Below, one piece after another: positions 43,440 to 53,477 of a stretch of DNA of 64,000 nt. The translations under genes were made by a program, and so were the position numbers. Source of the DNA: Mesorhizobium loti. GTDB lineage: Bacteria > Pseudomonadota > Alphaproteobacteria > Rhizobiales > Rhizobiaceae. Under the pieces are notes generated by a model. That model did no database searches. It was not told the DNA's origin and saw nothing but the letters and a program-made list of their open reading frames with translations. Each line of letters opens with the position of its first letter. The stretch's first letter is position 1. The stretch is from contig NZ_LPWA01000119.1 of NCBI RefSeq assembly GCF_001510895.1, forward strand, positions 1 through 64,000, in the 5' to 3' direction.

Positions 43440-46400
43440 GCGGCTCGCGCCGCGTCTTTTCCATCCCGCCCGGAGCGCCGTTCCTGCCGACGCTGGCGGC
43501 GGCATTGCTCGACGGCCGCCTGATCCCCGGCTTCCGCTTCGACGGCGACCCGCTGGCGCTCGCCGACGCCACCATCTATGTGCCGACGCGGCGCGCGGCG
43601 CGCGCACTGCGCGGCGCGTTCGTCGACGTTCTCGGAAGCCGCTCGGCGATCCTGCCGACGGTGCGGCCGCTCGGCGAGTTCGACGAGGATGAGGCCGCCT
43701 TCGATGCAGAAACCGCACCCGCAATAGACCTCGCGCCGCCGATCGCCGCGCAGGAACGGCTGCTTTTGCTGGCGCCGCTTGTGCGCGCCTGGAAGGAGAG
43801 CCTGCCGGCGCATGTCAAGGATCGGTTCAACGAGGAATTCGTCGTGCCGACCTCGGCCGCCGACGCCATCTGGCTGGCGCGCGACCTCGCCCGGCTGATG
43901 GACGAAATCGAAACCGAGGGCACCGATGGGGCGAAGCTCGCCACGCTGGTCACCGGCAACCTCGCCGGCTGGTGGCAGGTGACGCTCGATTTCCTCGGCA
44001 TCGTCACCGATAACTGGCCTAAGCTGCTCGAAGAACGCAACCGCTCCAATCCGGCCGCGCATCGCAGTGCGCTGATCCGCCTGGAGGCGGCCCGGCTGAA
44101 GCGCAATCCGCCGGCCGGACCGGTGATCGCCGCCGGCTCGACCGGCTCCATTCCCGCCACCGCAGAGCTGCTTGGCGTCATCGCCGGCCTGTCCAACGGC
44201 GCCGTCGTGCTGCCCGGGCTCGACCGCGAGTTGGACGAAGCGTCCTTTACTGCGATAACGGCGCCCGGCGCGCGGCCGGCAACGCTCGGCCACCCGCAAT
44301 ACGGTCTCGCCAAGTTGATCGGCAGCATCGGCATGCCACGCAGCGACGTCGAGGAGATCGGCGCGGCGACGCTGCCGCTTAGGCTGCGCGCGGCCCTTGT
44401 CGGCGAGGCGTTGCGGCCGGCCGAGACCACTGAGCATTGGACCGAGACGCGCCCACGCTTCTCGAGCAACGACATTGAGCAGGCGCTGGCCGGCGTGACG
44501 CTGGTCGAGGCGGCCAACGAGCGCGACGAAGCGGTGGCGATCGCGATCGCGCTGAAGCGAGCCGTGGAGACACCGGGCAAGCGCGCGGCGCTCGTCACCG
44601 GCGACCGGGCGTTGGCGCGGCGTGTCTCGGCCGAACTTCTGCGCTTCGGCGTCGTCGCCGACGATTCCGGCGGCGCGCCGCTGTCCAACACGCCGGCCGC
44701 CAGCCTGCTCAGGCTCACGCTGAACGCCGCGTTCCGGCCCGGCGATCCGGTAGGCCTCCTCGCATTGCTCAAGCATCCGCTGCTCGGGCTCGGTCTGGAA
44801 CGCCAGACCGTGCGCAGGGCTGCCGGATTGATCGAGCTGGTGGCGCTGCGCGGCGGCACGGGTCGTCCCGATGTCGCATCGCTCGGCCAGCTTTTCGAGA
44901 CACGACTCGCGGACCTGAGCGGGGACACCCGGCAGCCTTTCTGGTTTTCGCGCCTGACCGTGCGCGGCATCGAGCAGGCGCGGGATGTGCTTAGCCGTCT
45001 TACCGAAGCGTTCTCCCCGCTTACGGCGACGCGCGACGAGAGGGACGCTGACATCGCGACATTGACGCGAGCGAGCGTCGTGGCGCTGGAAGCTCTCGGC
45101 CGCGCGGCCGACGGCAGCCTGACGGAACTCTATGCCGGCGACGCCGGCGAAAAGCTCGCTGAGCTGCTGCGCGGACTGGTCGCCGCATCCTCGCCCTTCG
45201 CCTTCGCCGCCGGCGAATGGCCGGACGTGATGGAGGCGCTCGTCGCGCCGGAAACGGTCAAGCCGGCGCAGGGCACCGACCGCAACATTGCCATTTGGGG
45301 CGCGCTGGAGGCCCGCCTGCAAAGCGTCGACACGCTCGTCATCGGCGGCCTCAACGAAGGGGTGTGGCCGCGCAAGCCGGAGAGCGACCGCTTCATGTCG
45401 CGGCTGATGAAGACCGGCATCGACCTCGAGCCGCCGGAGCGGCGCATCGGCCTTGCGGCACATGATTTCCAGATGGCGATGGGCGCCAGGAACGTGGTGC
45501 TGACGCGCTCGGCGCGATCCGGCGACGCGCCGGCGGTGCCGTCGCGCTGGCTGCAGCGCAGCCTCACCTTCATCGGCAAGGAGCCGGCGGCAGCGCTTCG
45601 GAGCCGTGGCGATGCGCTTGTGGCCTGGGCGCGCGCGCTGGACGCCGGCGACAGGAAAGAGTTCGCGGCCCGCCCGCAACCGAAACCGCCGCTGCGGCTC
45701 AGGCCGCAGCATTTCTCGGTCACCGAGATCGAGACGCTGCGCCGCGACCCCTACGTGATCTATGCCCGGCGCATCCTCGGCCTGATGCCGCTCGACCCGG
45801 TGATCCGCGATCCGGGCGCCGCCGAACGCGGCACATTGTTCCACGAAATCTTGCACCTGTTCTCGCGGCGAGTCGCGGACCCGCAAGAGCCGGGCGCGTT
45901 GGCAAGCCTTATCGAAGCCGGCCGCATCTCTTTTGCCGACGCAGCGTTGCCACCCGACATCGAGGCGGTGTGGTGGCCGCGCTTCGAAAAGCTCGCCGAA
46001 AGCATCATCGAATGGGAGCATACCCGCGCCGAGGCCGTCGCCCGGCGCCATGCCGAGGAGCGCGCCGAGAAAACGGTCGTGGGACGCACCGGCGTCACGC
46101 TCTCCGGCTATGCCGACCGCGTCGACCTGCTCGCCGGCGGCATGGCCGATATCCTCGACTACAAGACGGGCTCCTCGCCCTCGAAGGCGCAGGCGCACAC
46201 GCTCTTGTCGCCGCAGCTTGCGCTCGAAGGCGCGTTGCTCAGGCGTGGCGCCTTCAAGGAGCTCGGCATTTGCGAGCCCTCGCAGCTCGCCTTCGTGCGG
46301 CTGAAGCCGAATGGCGAGGTGTTCGAGGAATCGATCCTCGAATACAACCGCAAGCCGAAAACCGCCAACGAGCTTGCCGAGGAAGCCTGGGCGCGGCTGG

Positions 46401-46555
46401 AGCGGCTGCTGTTCCACTATGCGGATCCTGCGACCGGCTACCTGTCGCGCGCGCTGCCCTTCCGCGAGGGCGAGGCCGATGGCGACTACGACCATCTCGC
46501 GCGCGTGCTCGAATGGTCGGCCGGCGGCGCCAACGAGGACGAGGCGGAAGGATGA
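43436..46555 (+). CDS. addB: double-strand break repair protein AddB
   Basis: This is the AddB subunit of the AddAB helicase-nuclease, the alphaproteobacterial counterpart of RecBCD. It is 1039 residues. The N-terminal half is an inactivated helicase fold (IYVPTRRAARALRGAF near 42). The C-terminal RecB-type nuclease motif is ADILDYKTGSSPSKAQ near 905, preceded by GTLFHEILHLFSRRV. The ATG at 43436 overlaps the murU stop, and the stop overlaps the addA start. Confidence 0.95.
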   Translation: MSGSRRVFSIPPGAPFLPTLAAALLDGRLIPGFRFDGDPLALADATIYVPTRRAARALRGAFVDVLGSRSAILPTVRPLGEFDEDEAAFDAETAPAIDLAPPIAAQERLLLLAPLVRAWKESLPAHVKDRFNEEFVVPTSAADAIWLARDLARLMDEIETEGTDGAKLATLVTGNLAGWWQVTLDFLGIVTDNWPKLLEERNRSNPAAHRSALIRLEAARLKRNPPAGPVIAAGSTGSIPATAELLGVIAGLSNGAVVLPGLDRELDEASFTAITAPGARPATLGHPQYGLAKLIGSIGMPRSDVEEIGAATLPLRLRAALVGEALRPAETTEHWTETRPRFSSNDIEQALAGVTLVEAANERDEAVAIAIALKRAVETPGKRAALVTGDRALARRVSAELLRFGVVADDSGGAPLSNTPAASLLRLTLNAAFRPGDPVGLLALLKHPLLGLGLERQTVRRAAGLIELVALRGGTGRPDVASLGQLFETRLADLSGDTRQPFWFSRLTVRGIEQARDVLSRLTEAFSPLTATRDERDADIATLTRASVVALEALGRAADGSLTELYAGDAGEKLAELLRGLVAASSPFAFAAGEWPDVMEALVAPETVKPAQGTDRNIAIWGALEARLQSVDTLVIGGLNEGVWPRKPESDRFMSRLMKTGIDLEPPERRIGLAAHDFQMAMGARNVVLTRSARSGDAPAVPSRWLQRSLTFIGKEPAAALRSRGDALVAWARALDAGDRKEFAARPQPKPPLRLRPQHFSVTEIETLRRDPYVIYARRILGLMPLDPVIRDPGAAERGTLFHEILHLFSRRVADPQEPGALASLIEAGRISFADAALPPDIEAVWWPRFEKLAESIIEWEHTRAEAVARRHAEERAEKTVVGRTGVTLSGYADRVDLLAGGMADILDYKTGSSPSKAQAHTLLSPQLALEGALLRRGAFKELGICEPSQLAFVRLKPNGEVFEESILEYNRKPKTANELAEEAWARLERLLFHYADPATGYLSRALPFREGEADGDYDHLARVLEWSAGGANEDEAEG

Positions 46556-49500
46556 GATATCCGATCCCCTCCGATACCGCCGCCAGCCAGCGCGCGCCTC
46601 CGACCCGCAAAATTCCGCCTGGGTGTCGGCCAATGCCGGCTCGGGCAAGACGCATGTGCTGGCGCAACGCGTCATCCGGCTTCTGCTCAACGGCACCGAT
46701 CCGTCGAAGATACTCTGCCTGACCTATACGCGCGCGGCGGCCGCCAACATGTCCAACCGGGTGTTCTCGACCCTGTCGGAATGGACGGCGCTTGCCGACG
46801 CCGAGCTAGGCGTGAGGATTGCAGCGCTCGACGGCCGCGGCGCCGACCGCGACACGATGCGGCGCGCGCGCCGGCTGTTCGCCGAAGCGCTGGAGACGCC
46901 GGGCGGCCTGAAAATCCAGACCATCCACGCCTTCTGCGAATCGGTGCTTCATCAGTTTCCTCTCGAAGCCAACATCCCGGCGCATTTCGAAATGCTCGAT
47001 CCGCAGATGGAGGCTTCGCTGTTCGCGGACGCCCGCCGCGACATGATCTCGAGCGCCGGCGCCGGTGTCGAAGGGTTGGCGGAAGCCTTTGCCAAGGTGC
47101 TGGAGCGCGGCGGCGAATTCGGGCTCGATACGCTGCTTTCCGAGATCGTCGGCAAGCGCGACGCATTGCGAGGCTTCATCGAAAAGCTCGGCAAGGGTCG
47201 GGATTTCAAGCCGCTCTTCGCCGAATTCGGCTTCGGGTCAGGACAGACGGCCGAAGACATCGCCGCGTCCGTCTGGCCGCTGCACGGCTTCGCGCCCGGC
47301 CAATTTGCCGAATTCGTCCGCGCCGCGGAAGCGGCCGACGCGCGGCAGGTGCTGAACAACGTGCTGCCTTACGCGCAGGGCGCCTTTGCCGAGGCTGATC
47401 CGATCCGGCGGCTGCGGCTTCTCGCCAAGGCGTTCCTGCGCTCTGATGGCGACCCTTACGATCCGCCGAAGATCTTCAAGAAGGCTCTGGTCGACCGGCT
47501 GCCCGACTTGCCAGAGCGCTATCTTGCGGCAGCCAAGGCGATCCTCGACATATCGGACCGGCTGGCGCTGTTCCGCATGCTGGAAGGCACGGCCGCGGCG
47601 CTCACCCTCGCCGGTTGGTTGATTACGCGCTATGAGCGGCTGAAGCGCGAGCGGGGTTTCCTCGACTTCAACGACCTCATTACCCGCACCGTCAGCCTTT
47701 TGTCGCGGCCCGATGCCGGGCCGTGGGTGCAGTACAAGCTCGACCAGGGCATCGACCACATCCTGCTCGACGAGGCACAGGACACCAGCCCGGACCAGTG
47801 GGAGGTGGTGAAGAAGCTGACGGAAGAGTTCTTTGCCGGGCTTGGCCAGCGCGAGGCGGTCAAGCGCACGGTATTCGCCGTAGGCGACGAAAAACAGTCG
47901 ATCTATTCCTTCCAGGGCGCTGCACCCGATTCCTTTGCCGAAAGCCGAGTTTTGTTTGCCGGGCGCGTACGCGATGCCGAAGCCTCCTTCGCGGACCTCA
48001 AGCTCACCTGGTCGTTCCGCTCGAGCGATGACGTGCTTGCCGCCGTCGACCGCGTCTTTGCCGAGCCGGGCGTGCGGCGCGGCATCAGCCACGACCCCGA
48101 TCCGCTAGGCCACAAGGCGATCCGCACCGATGCGCCTGGCTATGTCGAAGTGTGGCCTTCGATCGGCGCCGAGATGGTGGAAGAGCCGGACGACTGGACC
48201 TTGCCGGTCAACCACGCCAGCGCGCCCGCCGTGCGGGTGGCGGAGCATGTCGCTGCAACCATCCAGAACTGGCTGCGCAGCGGCGAGGTCATCGAGGGCA
48301 AGGGCCGCAAGCTGACAGCCGGCGACATCCTTGTGCTGGTGCGCAAGCGCGACCGCTTCGTGCATGCGCTGTCGCGCAGCCTCAAGAACCGCCAGATCCC
48401 GGTCGCCGGCGCCGACCGGCTGAGCCTCCCCGGCCATATCGCCGTCCAGGACTTGATCGCGCTCGGTCATTTTTTGATCCAGCCGGAGGACGACCTGTCG
48501 CTGGCCGCCGTGCTGCGCAGTCCGATCTTCGAGGTGTCCGAGGAAACCCTTCTGATGCTCGCCGGCGAGAGACCCAAAGGGCAATCGCTGATCGCCTCGC
48601 TTCGGCAGCATGCGGCGGGAGACGAGGCCTTGGTCGCCGTCGTTAGCCGGCTCGATGCCTGGGCGAACGAGGTGGCCTTCAAGCCGGTGTTCGAATTCTA
48701 CGCCGCCGCGCTGGCACGCGACGGCCTGCGCCGCAAGATGACGGCGCGGCTCGGCCCGGAAGCCGGCGACATCCTCGACGAATTCCTGAGCTTCTGCCTG
48801 GCCGAGGAGCGCACCGGCCTGCCGGGGCTGGAATCCTTCCTCTCGACGCTCGAAAACAGCGGCCCCGAGATCAAGCGCGAGATGGACCAGACGCGCGACG
48901 AGGTGCGCGTCATGACCGTGCATGCCGCGAAAGGCCTGGAGGCGCCGGTGGTTTTCCTGGTCGACGGCGGCTCGGCGCCGTTCAGCGACCAGCATCTGCC
49001 GCGGCTGATGGCGTTCGAAAGCTCGGGCGCGCAGTGGCGAGGCAAGGGCTATCTCTGGCGTTCGGCGAGCGACGTCGCCAACGGCGTGTCGCGGGCGGCC
49101 TCGGCGCGGGCCAGGGCGCTTGCCGACGACGAATACCGGCGGCTGCTCTATGTCGGCATGACGCGCGCCGAGGACCGGCTGATCGTCTGCGGCTATCACG
49201 GCAAGCGGCAGCCCAGCACCGGCACCTGGCATTCGATCGTCAGCCGGGCGCTGCTGGACGCGCCGGAAAGCGCGGAGCGCCGGCACCCGGCGACGGCCGA
49301 GGTGGCCGTGCATCGCTTCCACATAACCAAGCTGCCGCCGGTGGCGCTCACCGGAGCGGACGAGACGGCACCATTCGAGCATGCCACGCCGCTGCCGGAC
49401 GGCTTGTTCCGGCCGCTGCCGCCCTATGAGGAACTACCGCGACCGCTGTCACCCTCCGGCGCCTCGGCGTTAATCGACGAAGCGAGGGAAGCTGTCCCCG

Positions 49501-50062
49501 ACACGCGTTCGCCGGTGCTCGACGCTGCGGCCGAGCCCGGCTTTGCCGTGGTGCGCGGACTGGCGCTGCACAAATTGCTGCAGATACTGCCAGGCATCGC
49601 CGAGCAGGAAAGGCGTGACGCTGCGGGACGCTATCTGGCGCGCGCCGGCGCCGATTGGCCGGACAGCGAGCGCGACAAGGCGCTGGAAGCGGTGCTTTCG
49701 ATCCTCTCCGACGGCCGTTTCGGCGCGCTGTTCTCGCCATCCTCGCGGGCCGAGGTCGCGGTCATGGGCAGCCTGGAGGTGAAGGGCAAGCTGCGCTCCA
49801 TTTCCGGCAAGATCGACCGGCTGGCCGTCACTGCGGAAAAGGTCTCGATCGTCGACTACAAGACCAACCGGCCGCGCCGGCGAGCCTGGCGGAAGTGCCG
49901 CCGGCCTATGTCCTTCAGCTTGCGCTCTACCGCGCGCTGCTGAAGCCGCTCTATCCCGGCCGTGAGGTGACGGCTGCGCTGCTCTTCACCGAGGCGCCCA
50001 GGCTGATCGAGCTGCCGGCAAAGGCCATGGACGACGCCCTTGCCCGACTCACGGGAGCGTGA
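46552..50062 (+). CDS. addA: double-strand break repair helicase AddA (two frameshifts)
   Basis: This is a UvrD/Rep-family helicase with a C-terminal nuclease, about 1170 residues. Helicase motifs are Walker A VSANAGSGKTHVLAQR (near residue 25), HILLDEAQDTSPDQW (near 405), GDEKQSIYSFQGA and VMTVHAAKGLEAPVVFLVD. The nuclease motif is IVDYKTNRP near 1105. The frame shifts near 46593, between the ATG start and the Walker A region, and again near 49872, directly after the nuclease motif. The tail VPPAYVLQLALYRALL ends at 50062. Each shift is repaired by one added base. Confidence 0.94.
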
Positions 50063-50136
50063 CACAAGAACTGCTTGAACATCGCCGCCACAACCACCAC
50101 ATTTGGTGCAACCAGAGTTTTCGAAAGGATTTCAGC

Positions 50137-50460
50137 ATGGCCACCGTCAAGGTCGACAAGGGCAATTTCCAGGCCGATGTGCTCAACGCCAAGGAGCCGG
50201 TCGTGGTGGATTTCTGGGCGGAGTGGTGCGGTCCCTGCAAGATGATCGCGCCGGCGCTGGAAGACATCGCCAAGGAGCTCGGTTCGAAGATCAAGGTCGC
50301 CAAGCTCAACATCGACGAGAATCCCGAGTTGGCCGCGCAGTATGGCGTGCGCTCGATCCCGACGCTGATGATCTTCAAGGGCGGCGAAGTCGCCGACATG
50401 AAGGTTGGCGCCGCGCCGAAGACCGCGCTGTCGCATTGGATCAACGGCAGCCTCGCCTGA
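50137..50460 (+). CDS. trxA: thioredoxin
   Basis: This is a general protein disulfide reductant of 107 residues. The active site is WAEWCGPCKM with Cys31 and Cys34, and the cis-proline region is RSIPTLMIFKGGE. The start at 50137 is chosen because the upstream in-frame codons have no similarity. It is preceded by addA and followed by a strong terminator. Confidence 0.97.
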   Translation: MATVKVDKGNFQADVLNAKEPVVVDFWAEWCGPCKMIAPALEDIAKELGSKIKVAKLNIDENPELAAQYGVRSIPTLMIFKGGEVADMKVGAAPKTALSHWINGSLA

Positions 50461-50484
50461 GCCAATCCAAAGATTTTGAGAACG

Positions 50485-50511
50485 AGCCCGGCCATCGCGC
50501 CGGGCTTTTTC
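50485..50511 (+). terminator. intrinsic terminator of trxA
   Basis: AGCCCGG (50485-50491) and CCGGGCT (50500-50506) form the stem, followed by a TTTTTC run. Confidence 0.9.
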
Positions 50512-50591
50512 TTTGGCGCCATCGCTCGTGGCGCTCTGGCCCTCGCATGCAGGCACGTCATGTCTTCTGCTCTGGGAAAAGGGAGAGCGCC

Positions 50592-50873
50592 ATGACCGGA
50601 ACAGCCAAGGCCACCGTCTTCATCGAAAATGAGCGCGTCATCGTCACCGAATACCGTTTCGCGCCGGGCGCCAATACCGGCTGGCATCGCCACGGCCACG
50701 ACTATGTCGTCGTGCCGCTGATGGACGGTAAGGTGAAGCTTCTGACCAAGGACGGCGAATCCTTCGCCGAGATGAAGAAGGGCGCGCCCTACTTCCGCAA
50801 GGAGGGCGTCGAGCACGACGTCATCAATGCCAATGACGGCGAATACGCCTTCATCGAAATCGAGCTGAAATAG
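50592..50873 (+). CDS. small cupin protein
   Basis: This is a single-domain cupin of 93 residues. The first cupin motif GANTGWHRHGHDYVVVPL (about 27-44) carries His ligands for a metal. The second is short (YFRKEGVEHDVINAND, with the final His near 77). The substrate is unknown. It is monocistronic, with GGAGAG before the ATG, and converges with the VOC gene. Confidence 0.88.
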   Translation: MTGTAKATVFIENERVIVTEYRFAPGANTGWHRHGHDYVVVPLMDGKVKLLTKDGESFAEMKKGAPYFRKEGVEHDVINANDGEYAFIEIELK

Positions 50874-50891
50874 AAGTCAACGCAATCACCG

Positions 50892-51311
50892 TCACCAGTC
50901 GGCGACGCGGTCGCCGCCGGTGAATTGCGCGCTCTTTTCTGTGTATTCGAACAGCTCGATCTTCACGCCGTTGGGATCGGTGATCCAGGCCTGGTAGGTG
51001 TCGTCGCAGGCGAGCTTCTTCGGCGTGACCTCGACCCCTTTCGACCGGATATGGGCGATCGCGGCATCGATGTCTTCCACCTCGAGGCAGAAGTGGTTGA
51101 TCTGGTTGCGCTCGCTGTAGCTGGCCTCACTCTTCTCGAACACCTCGACATGGCTGCGGCCACCGCAATCGAGGTAGAAGCCGAAGATCTTGCCGTCGCG
51201 CAGGAAATTGAACCGCGTGTCCATGCGGAGGACGTCGCCGTAGAAGCTGCGCGTCGCCTCCAAGTCATGCGCGAAGATGCAGACATGCGCGAGCTGCTTC
51301 ACCTGGATCAC
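50892..51311 (-). CDS. VOC family (glyoxalase-fold) protein
   Basis: This is a single-module pair of beta-alpha-beta-beta-beta repeats, 139 residues. Metal-type ligand positions are His in KQLAHVCIFAHDLE, His in INHFCLEVEDID and Glu in KIELFEYTEKS. It may be a lactoylglutathione lyase-like or dioxygenase-like enzyme. The GTG at 51311 is chosen as start because AAGGAG stands six bases before it. An ATG at 51350 lies inside a palindrome that belongs to the vapB control region. Confidence 0.82.
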   Translation of the reverse strand: MIQVKQLAHVCIFAHDLEATRSFYGDVLRMDTRFNFLRDGKIFGFYLDCGGRSHVEVFEKSEASYSERNQINHFCLEVEDIDAAIAHIRSKGVEVTPKKLACDDTYQAWITDPNGVKIELFEYTEKSAQFTGGDRVADW

Positions 51312-51337
51312 AGTCGGCTCCTTGGCCCTCGGCGAAT

Positions 51338-51370
51338 GATGGCTAGCCATCACTTGCCATCTTGATGGCA
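51338..51370. promoter_or_regulatory. paired palindromes upstream of vapBC
   Basis: Two dyads sharing GATGGC half sites: GATGGCTAGCCATC (about 51338-51351) and TGCCATCTTGATGGCA (about 51355-51370). They lie 40-70 bases before the antitoxin start, as expected for autoregulation by a VapBC complex. They also cover the region just upstream of the VOC start. Confidence 0.6.
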
Positions 51371-51409
51371 TAGCCTTGTCAACATATATTCTGGCAAGCG
51401 GAGTTTCAA

Positions 51410-51657
51410 ATGGCCGAACCACAGCTCTCAGTCCGGAGCGCAAAGGCGCGAGACCTTGCTCATCGGCTTGCGCGTCGCGAGAATCGTTCCATAGCCGATG
51501 TGGTCGAACGCGCGCTTGAATCCTATGAGATTCGGGAAGCGGGGCGCGAACCCGCGTCCGCCTTCTATGCCCGCCTGGCGGCAAGCAGCGGCGCGACATC
51601 GACCTGGAGAAGATTATCCGCGAAGGCCGCGAGGTTCATACGGGGCCCGAGCTTTGA
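51410..51657 (+). CDS. vapB: VapB-type antitoxin (one frameshift)
   Basis: This is a small antitoxin of about 82 residues when repaired. The N-terminal part (SVRSAKARDLAHRLARREN, then SIADVVERALESYE) fits the PSK/Rv0623-like VapB family, which binds DNA as a dimer. Near 51596 one base seems lost. The true tail IDLEKIIREGREVHTGPEL ends at the TGA at 51655, overlapping the toxin start. Without repair the frame runs on to 51694 with unrelated sequence. Confidence 0.78.
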
Positions 51658-52067
51658 TCTTCGTCGATACCAACGTGATGTCGGAGACTCTTAAGAAGGT
51701 ACCGAACGCGGCCGTTTTGGCTTGGCTTGTCCGAAACGATGCCGAACTGGCGCTTCCCACAGTGGCGATTGGTGAAATCGCTTTCGGCATACAAAAGATA
51801 CGGCCCGATGAGCGCGCTGACCGCCTCGAGCAAGGACTTTCCCAGTGGTGCCATCGCTTTGCCGATCGCATTTTTGGACTCACGGTGGAGGCCGCCCTGG
51901 CTTATGGCGAGATCATGGGAACTGCGAGGCGCCAAGGCCGGGGGATGTCGGCTCCTGACGGTATGATTGCAGCAATCGCTCGCGTTAACGGTGGTCGGCT
52001 GGCAACACGCAATCTGAGCGACTTTGGCTCCGCTGGCCTTGACTTGATCTCCCCGTGGGATTTCTGA
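51654..52067 (+). CDS. vapC: VapC/FitB-type PIN-domain toxin
   Basis: This is a PIN-domain ribonuclease of 137 residues. Acidic active-site residues are Asp5 in IFVDTNVMSE, Glu in ALPTVAIGEIAFG and Asp in MSAPDGMIAAIA. The inferred start is TTG at 51654, overlapping the antitoxin stop (TTGA). Such coupling is the rule in vapBC operons. Confidence 0.88.
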   Translation: MIFVDTNVMSETLKKVPNAAVLAWLVRNDAELALPTVAIGEIAFGIQKIRPDERADRLEQGLSQWCHRFADRIFGLTVEAALAYGEIMGTARRQGRGMSAPDGMIAAIARVNGGRLATRNLSDFGSAGLDLISPWDF

Positions 52068-52088
52068 GCTGCTCTTGAACCGATCGCC

Positions 52089-53414
52089 TCAAGTCGGCGG
52101 CGTGCCGTTCTCGTCCAGCACTGCGCCGGCGAAATAGAGCGAGCCGCCGATGAGGATGCGCGGCGCCGGGCCGTCCCAGCTGTCGCGCAACAGCATCAGC
52201 GCATTGGCGACGGAGCTGACCGGCTCGGCCGACAGGCCGGCTTCGGTGGCGCGCAGCGCCAGCTCGTCATTCGGCACGCCGGCATCGCTCTTGCTGACCG
52301 GCACCGTGTAGACATGCCGGGCAAGCCCCTTGAAGGCGCTGAAATAGCCGCTCTGGTCCTTGGTATTGATCATGCCGGAGATGAGGATCAGCGGACGCGG
52401 ATTCTTCTCCTCCTGCTCGGCCAGCGCTTCGGCGATGACGATGCCAGCGCCTGGATTGTGGCCGCCGTCGAGCCAGATCTCGGCGCCCTTGGGCGCGAGG
52501 TCCACCAGTCTGCCCTGCGTCAGCTTCTGCATCCTGGCCGGCCAGGCTGCATCGACCATCGCCCGTTCGGCGGCGCGGTGGCTGATCTCGAAGCCGGCCG
52601 CCTTGACCGCGGCGATCGCCGCGGCGGCATTGGCGAACTGGTGGCGGCCTGGCAGGCGCGGCAGCGGCAGGTCCATCAGGCCGTCCTCGTCCTGATAGAC
52701 CATGCGGCCATTCTCTTCGAAGGCCAGGAAATCCTGGCCGTAGACGACGGTTGGGCAGTCGAGCCGCTCGGCGGTCTCTATCAGCACCTCAAGCGCCGTT
52801 TCGCTTTCCTGCGCGCCGATGACCACCGGGCAGCCGCGCTTCATGATGCCGGCCTTTTCGGCCGCGATCAGCTCGACGCGGTCGCCAAGATAGGCCTCGT
52901 GATCCAACGACACCGGCATGATCACCGAGACGGCAGGTCGCGCGATGACATTGGTGGCGTCGAAGCGTCCGCCAAGGCCGACCTCGATGATCGCGGCCTC
53001 TGCCGGATGCTCGGAAAACAAAATGAAGGTGACGGCGGTCAGGATCTCGAAGACGGTGATCTTCTGGCCCTGATTGGCCTTGGCGACGCGCGCGATGGCC
53101 TCGGCAAAGACATCGTCGTCGACCAGCTTGCCGCCGCCCTCGGCTGCCAGCCGGTAGCGTTCGTGCCAGTTCACCAGATGCGGCGAAGTGTGGACGTGGA
53201 CGAGATGGCCTGCCGCCTCCAGCAGCGCCCGCGAGAAGGCGGCGCAGGAGCCCTTGCCGTTGGTGCCGGCAATATGGATGACCGGCGGCAGCCGGTCCTG
53301 CGGATTGCCGAGACGTTCGAGCAGACGGGTGATGCGGTCCAGCGAAAGGTCGAAGCCTTTCGGATGAAGCGTCATCAGATGTTCGATTTCGCGGTCGGCG
53401 GCGAGGGTTGTCAT
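52089..53414 (-). CDS. folC: folylpolyglutamate synthase / dihydrofolate synthase
   Basis: It adds glutamate to dihydropteroate and to folates. It is a Mur-ligase-like enzyme of 441 residues, with P-loop HIAGTNGKGSCAAF (47-60), FEILTAVTFILFSEHP, GLGGRFDATNV and the C-terminal WLDGGHNPGAG. It is the last gene of the trpF-trpB-trpA-accD-folC series; accD-folC is the order in many bacteria. Confidence 0.96.
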   Translation of the reverse strand: MTTLAADREIEHLMTLHPKGFDLSLDRITRLLERLGNPQDRLPPVIHIAGTNGKGSCAAFSRALLEAAGHLVHVHTSPHLVNWHERYRLAAEGGGKLVDDDVFAEAIARVAKANQGQKITVFEILTAVTFILFSEHPAEAAIIEVGLGGRFDATNVIARPAVSVIMPVSLDHEAYLGDRVELIAAEKAGIMKRGCPVVIGAQESETALEVLIETAERLDCPTVVYGQDFLAFEENGRMVYQDEDGLMDLPLPRLPGRHQFANAAAAIAAVKAAGFEISHRAAERAMVDAAWPARMQKLTQGRLVDLAPKGAEIWLDGGHNPGAGIVIAEALAEQEEKNPRPLILISGMINTKDQSGYFSAFKGLARHVYTVPVSKSDAGVPNDELALRATEAGLSAEPVSSVANALMLLRDSWDGPAPRILIGGSLYFAGAVLDENGTPPT

Positions 53415-53477
53415 AGTCGAATCCTAAGCGCAGCACGGCTGGCGCGCAATCGTGGTTCGCGGTGAACGGGTGCCGCG

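Noticed and set aside
43304..46696. 1130-codon open frame on the minus strand
   Set aside because: It is antisense to addB, which has complete nuclease motifs. The antisense product is Arg/Asp-rich with no recognisable domain.
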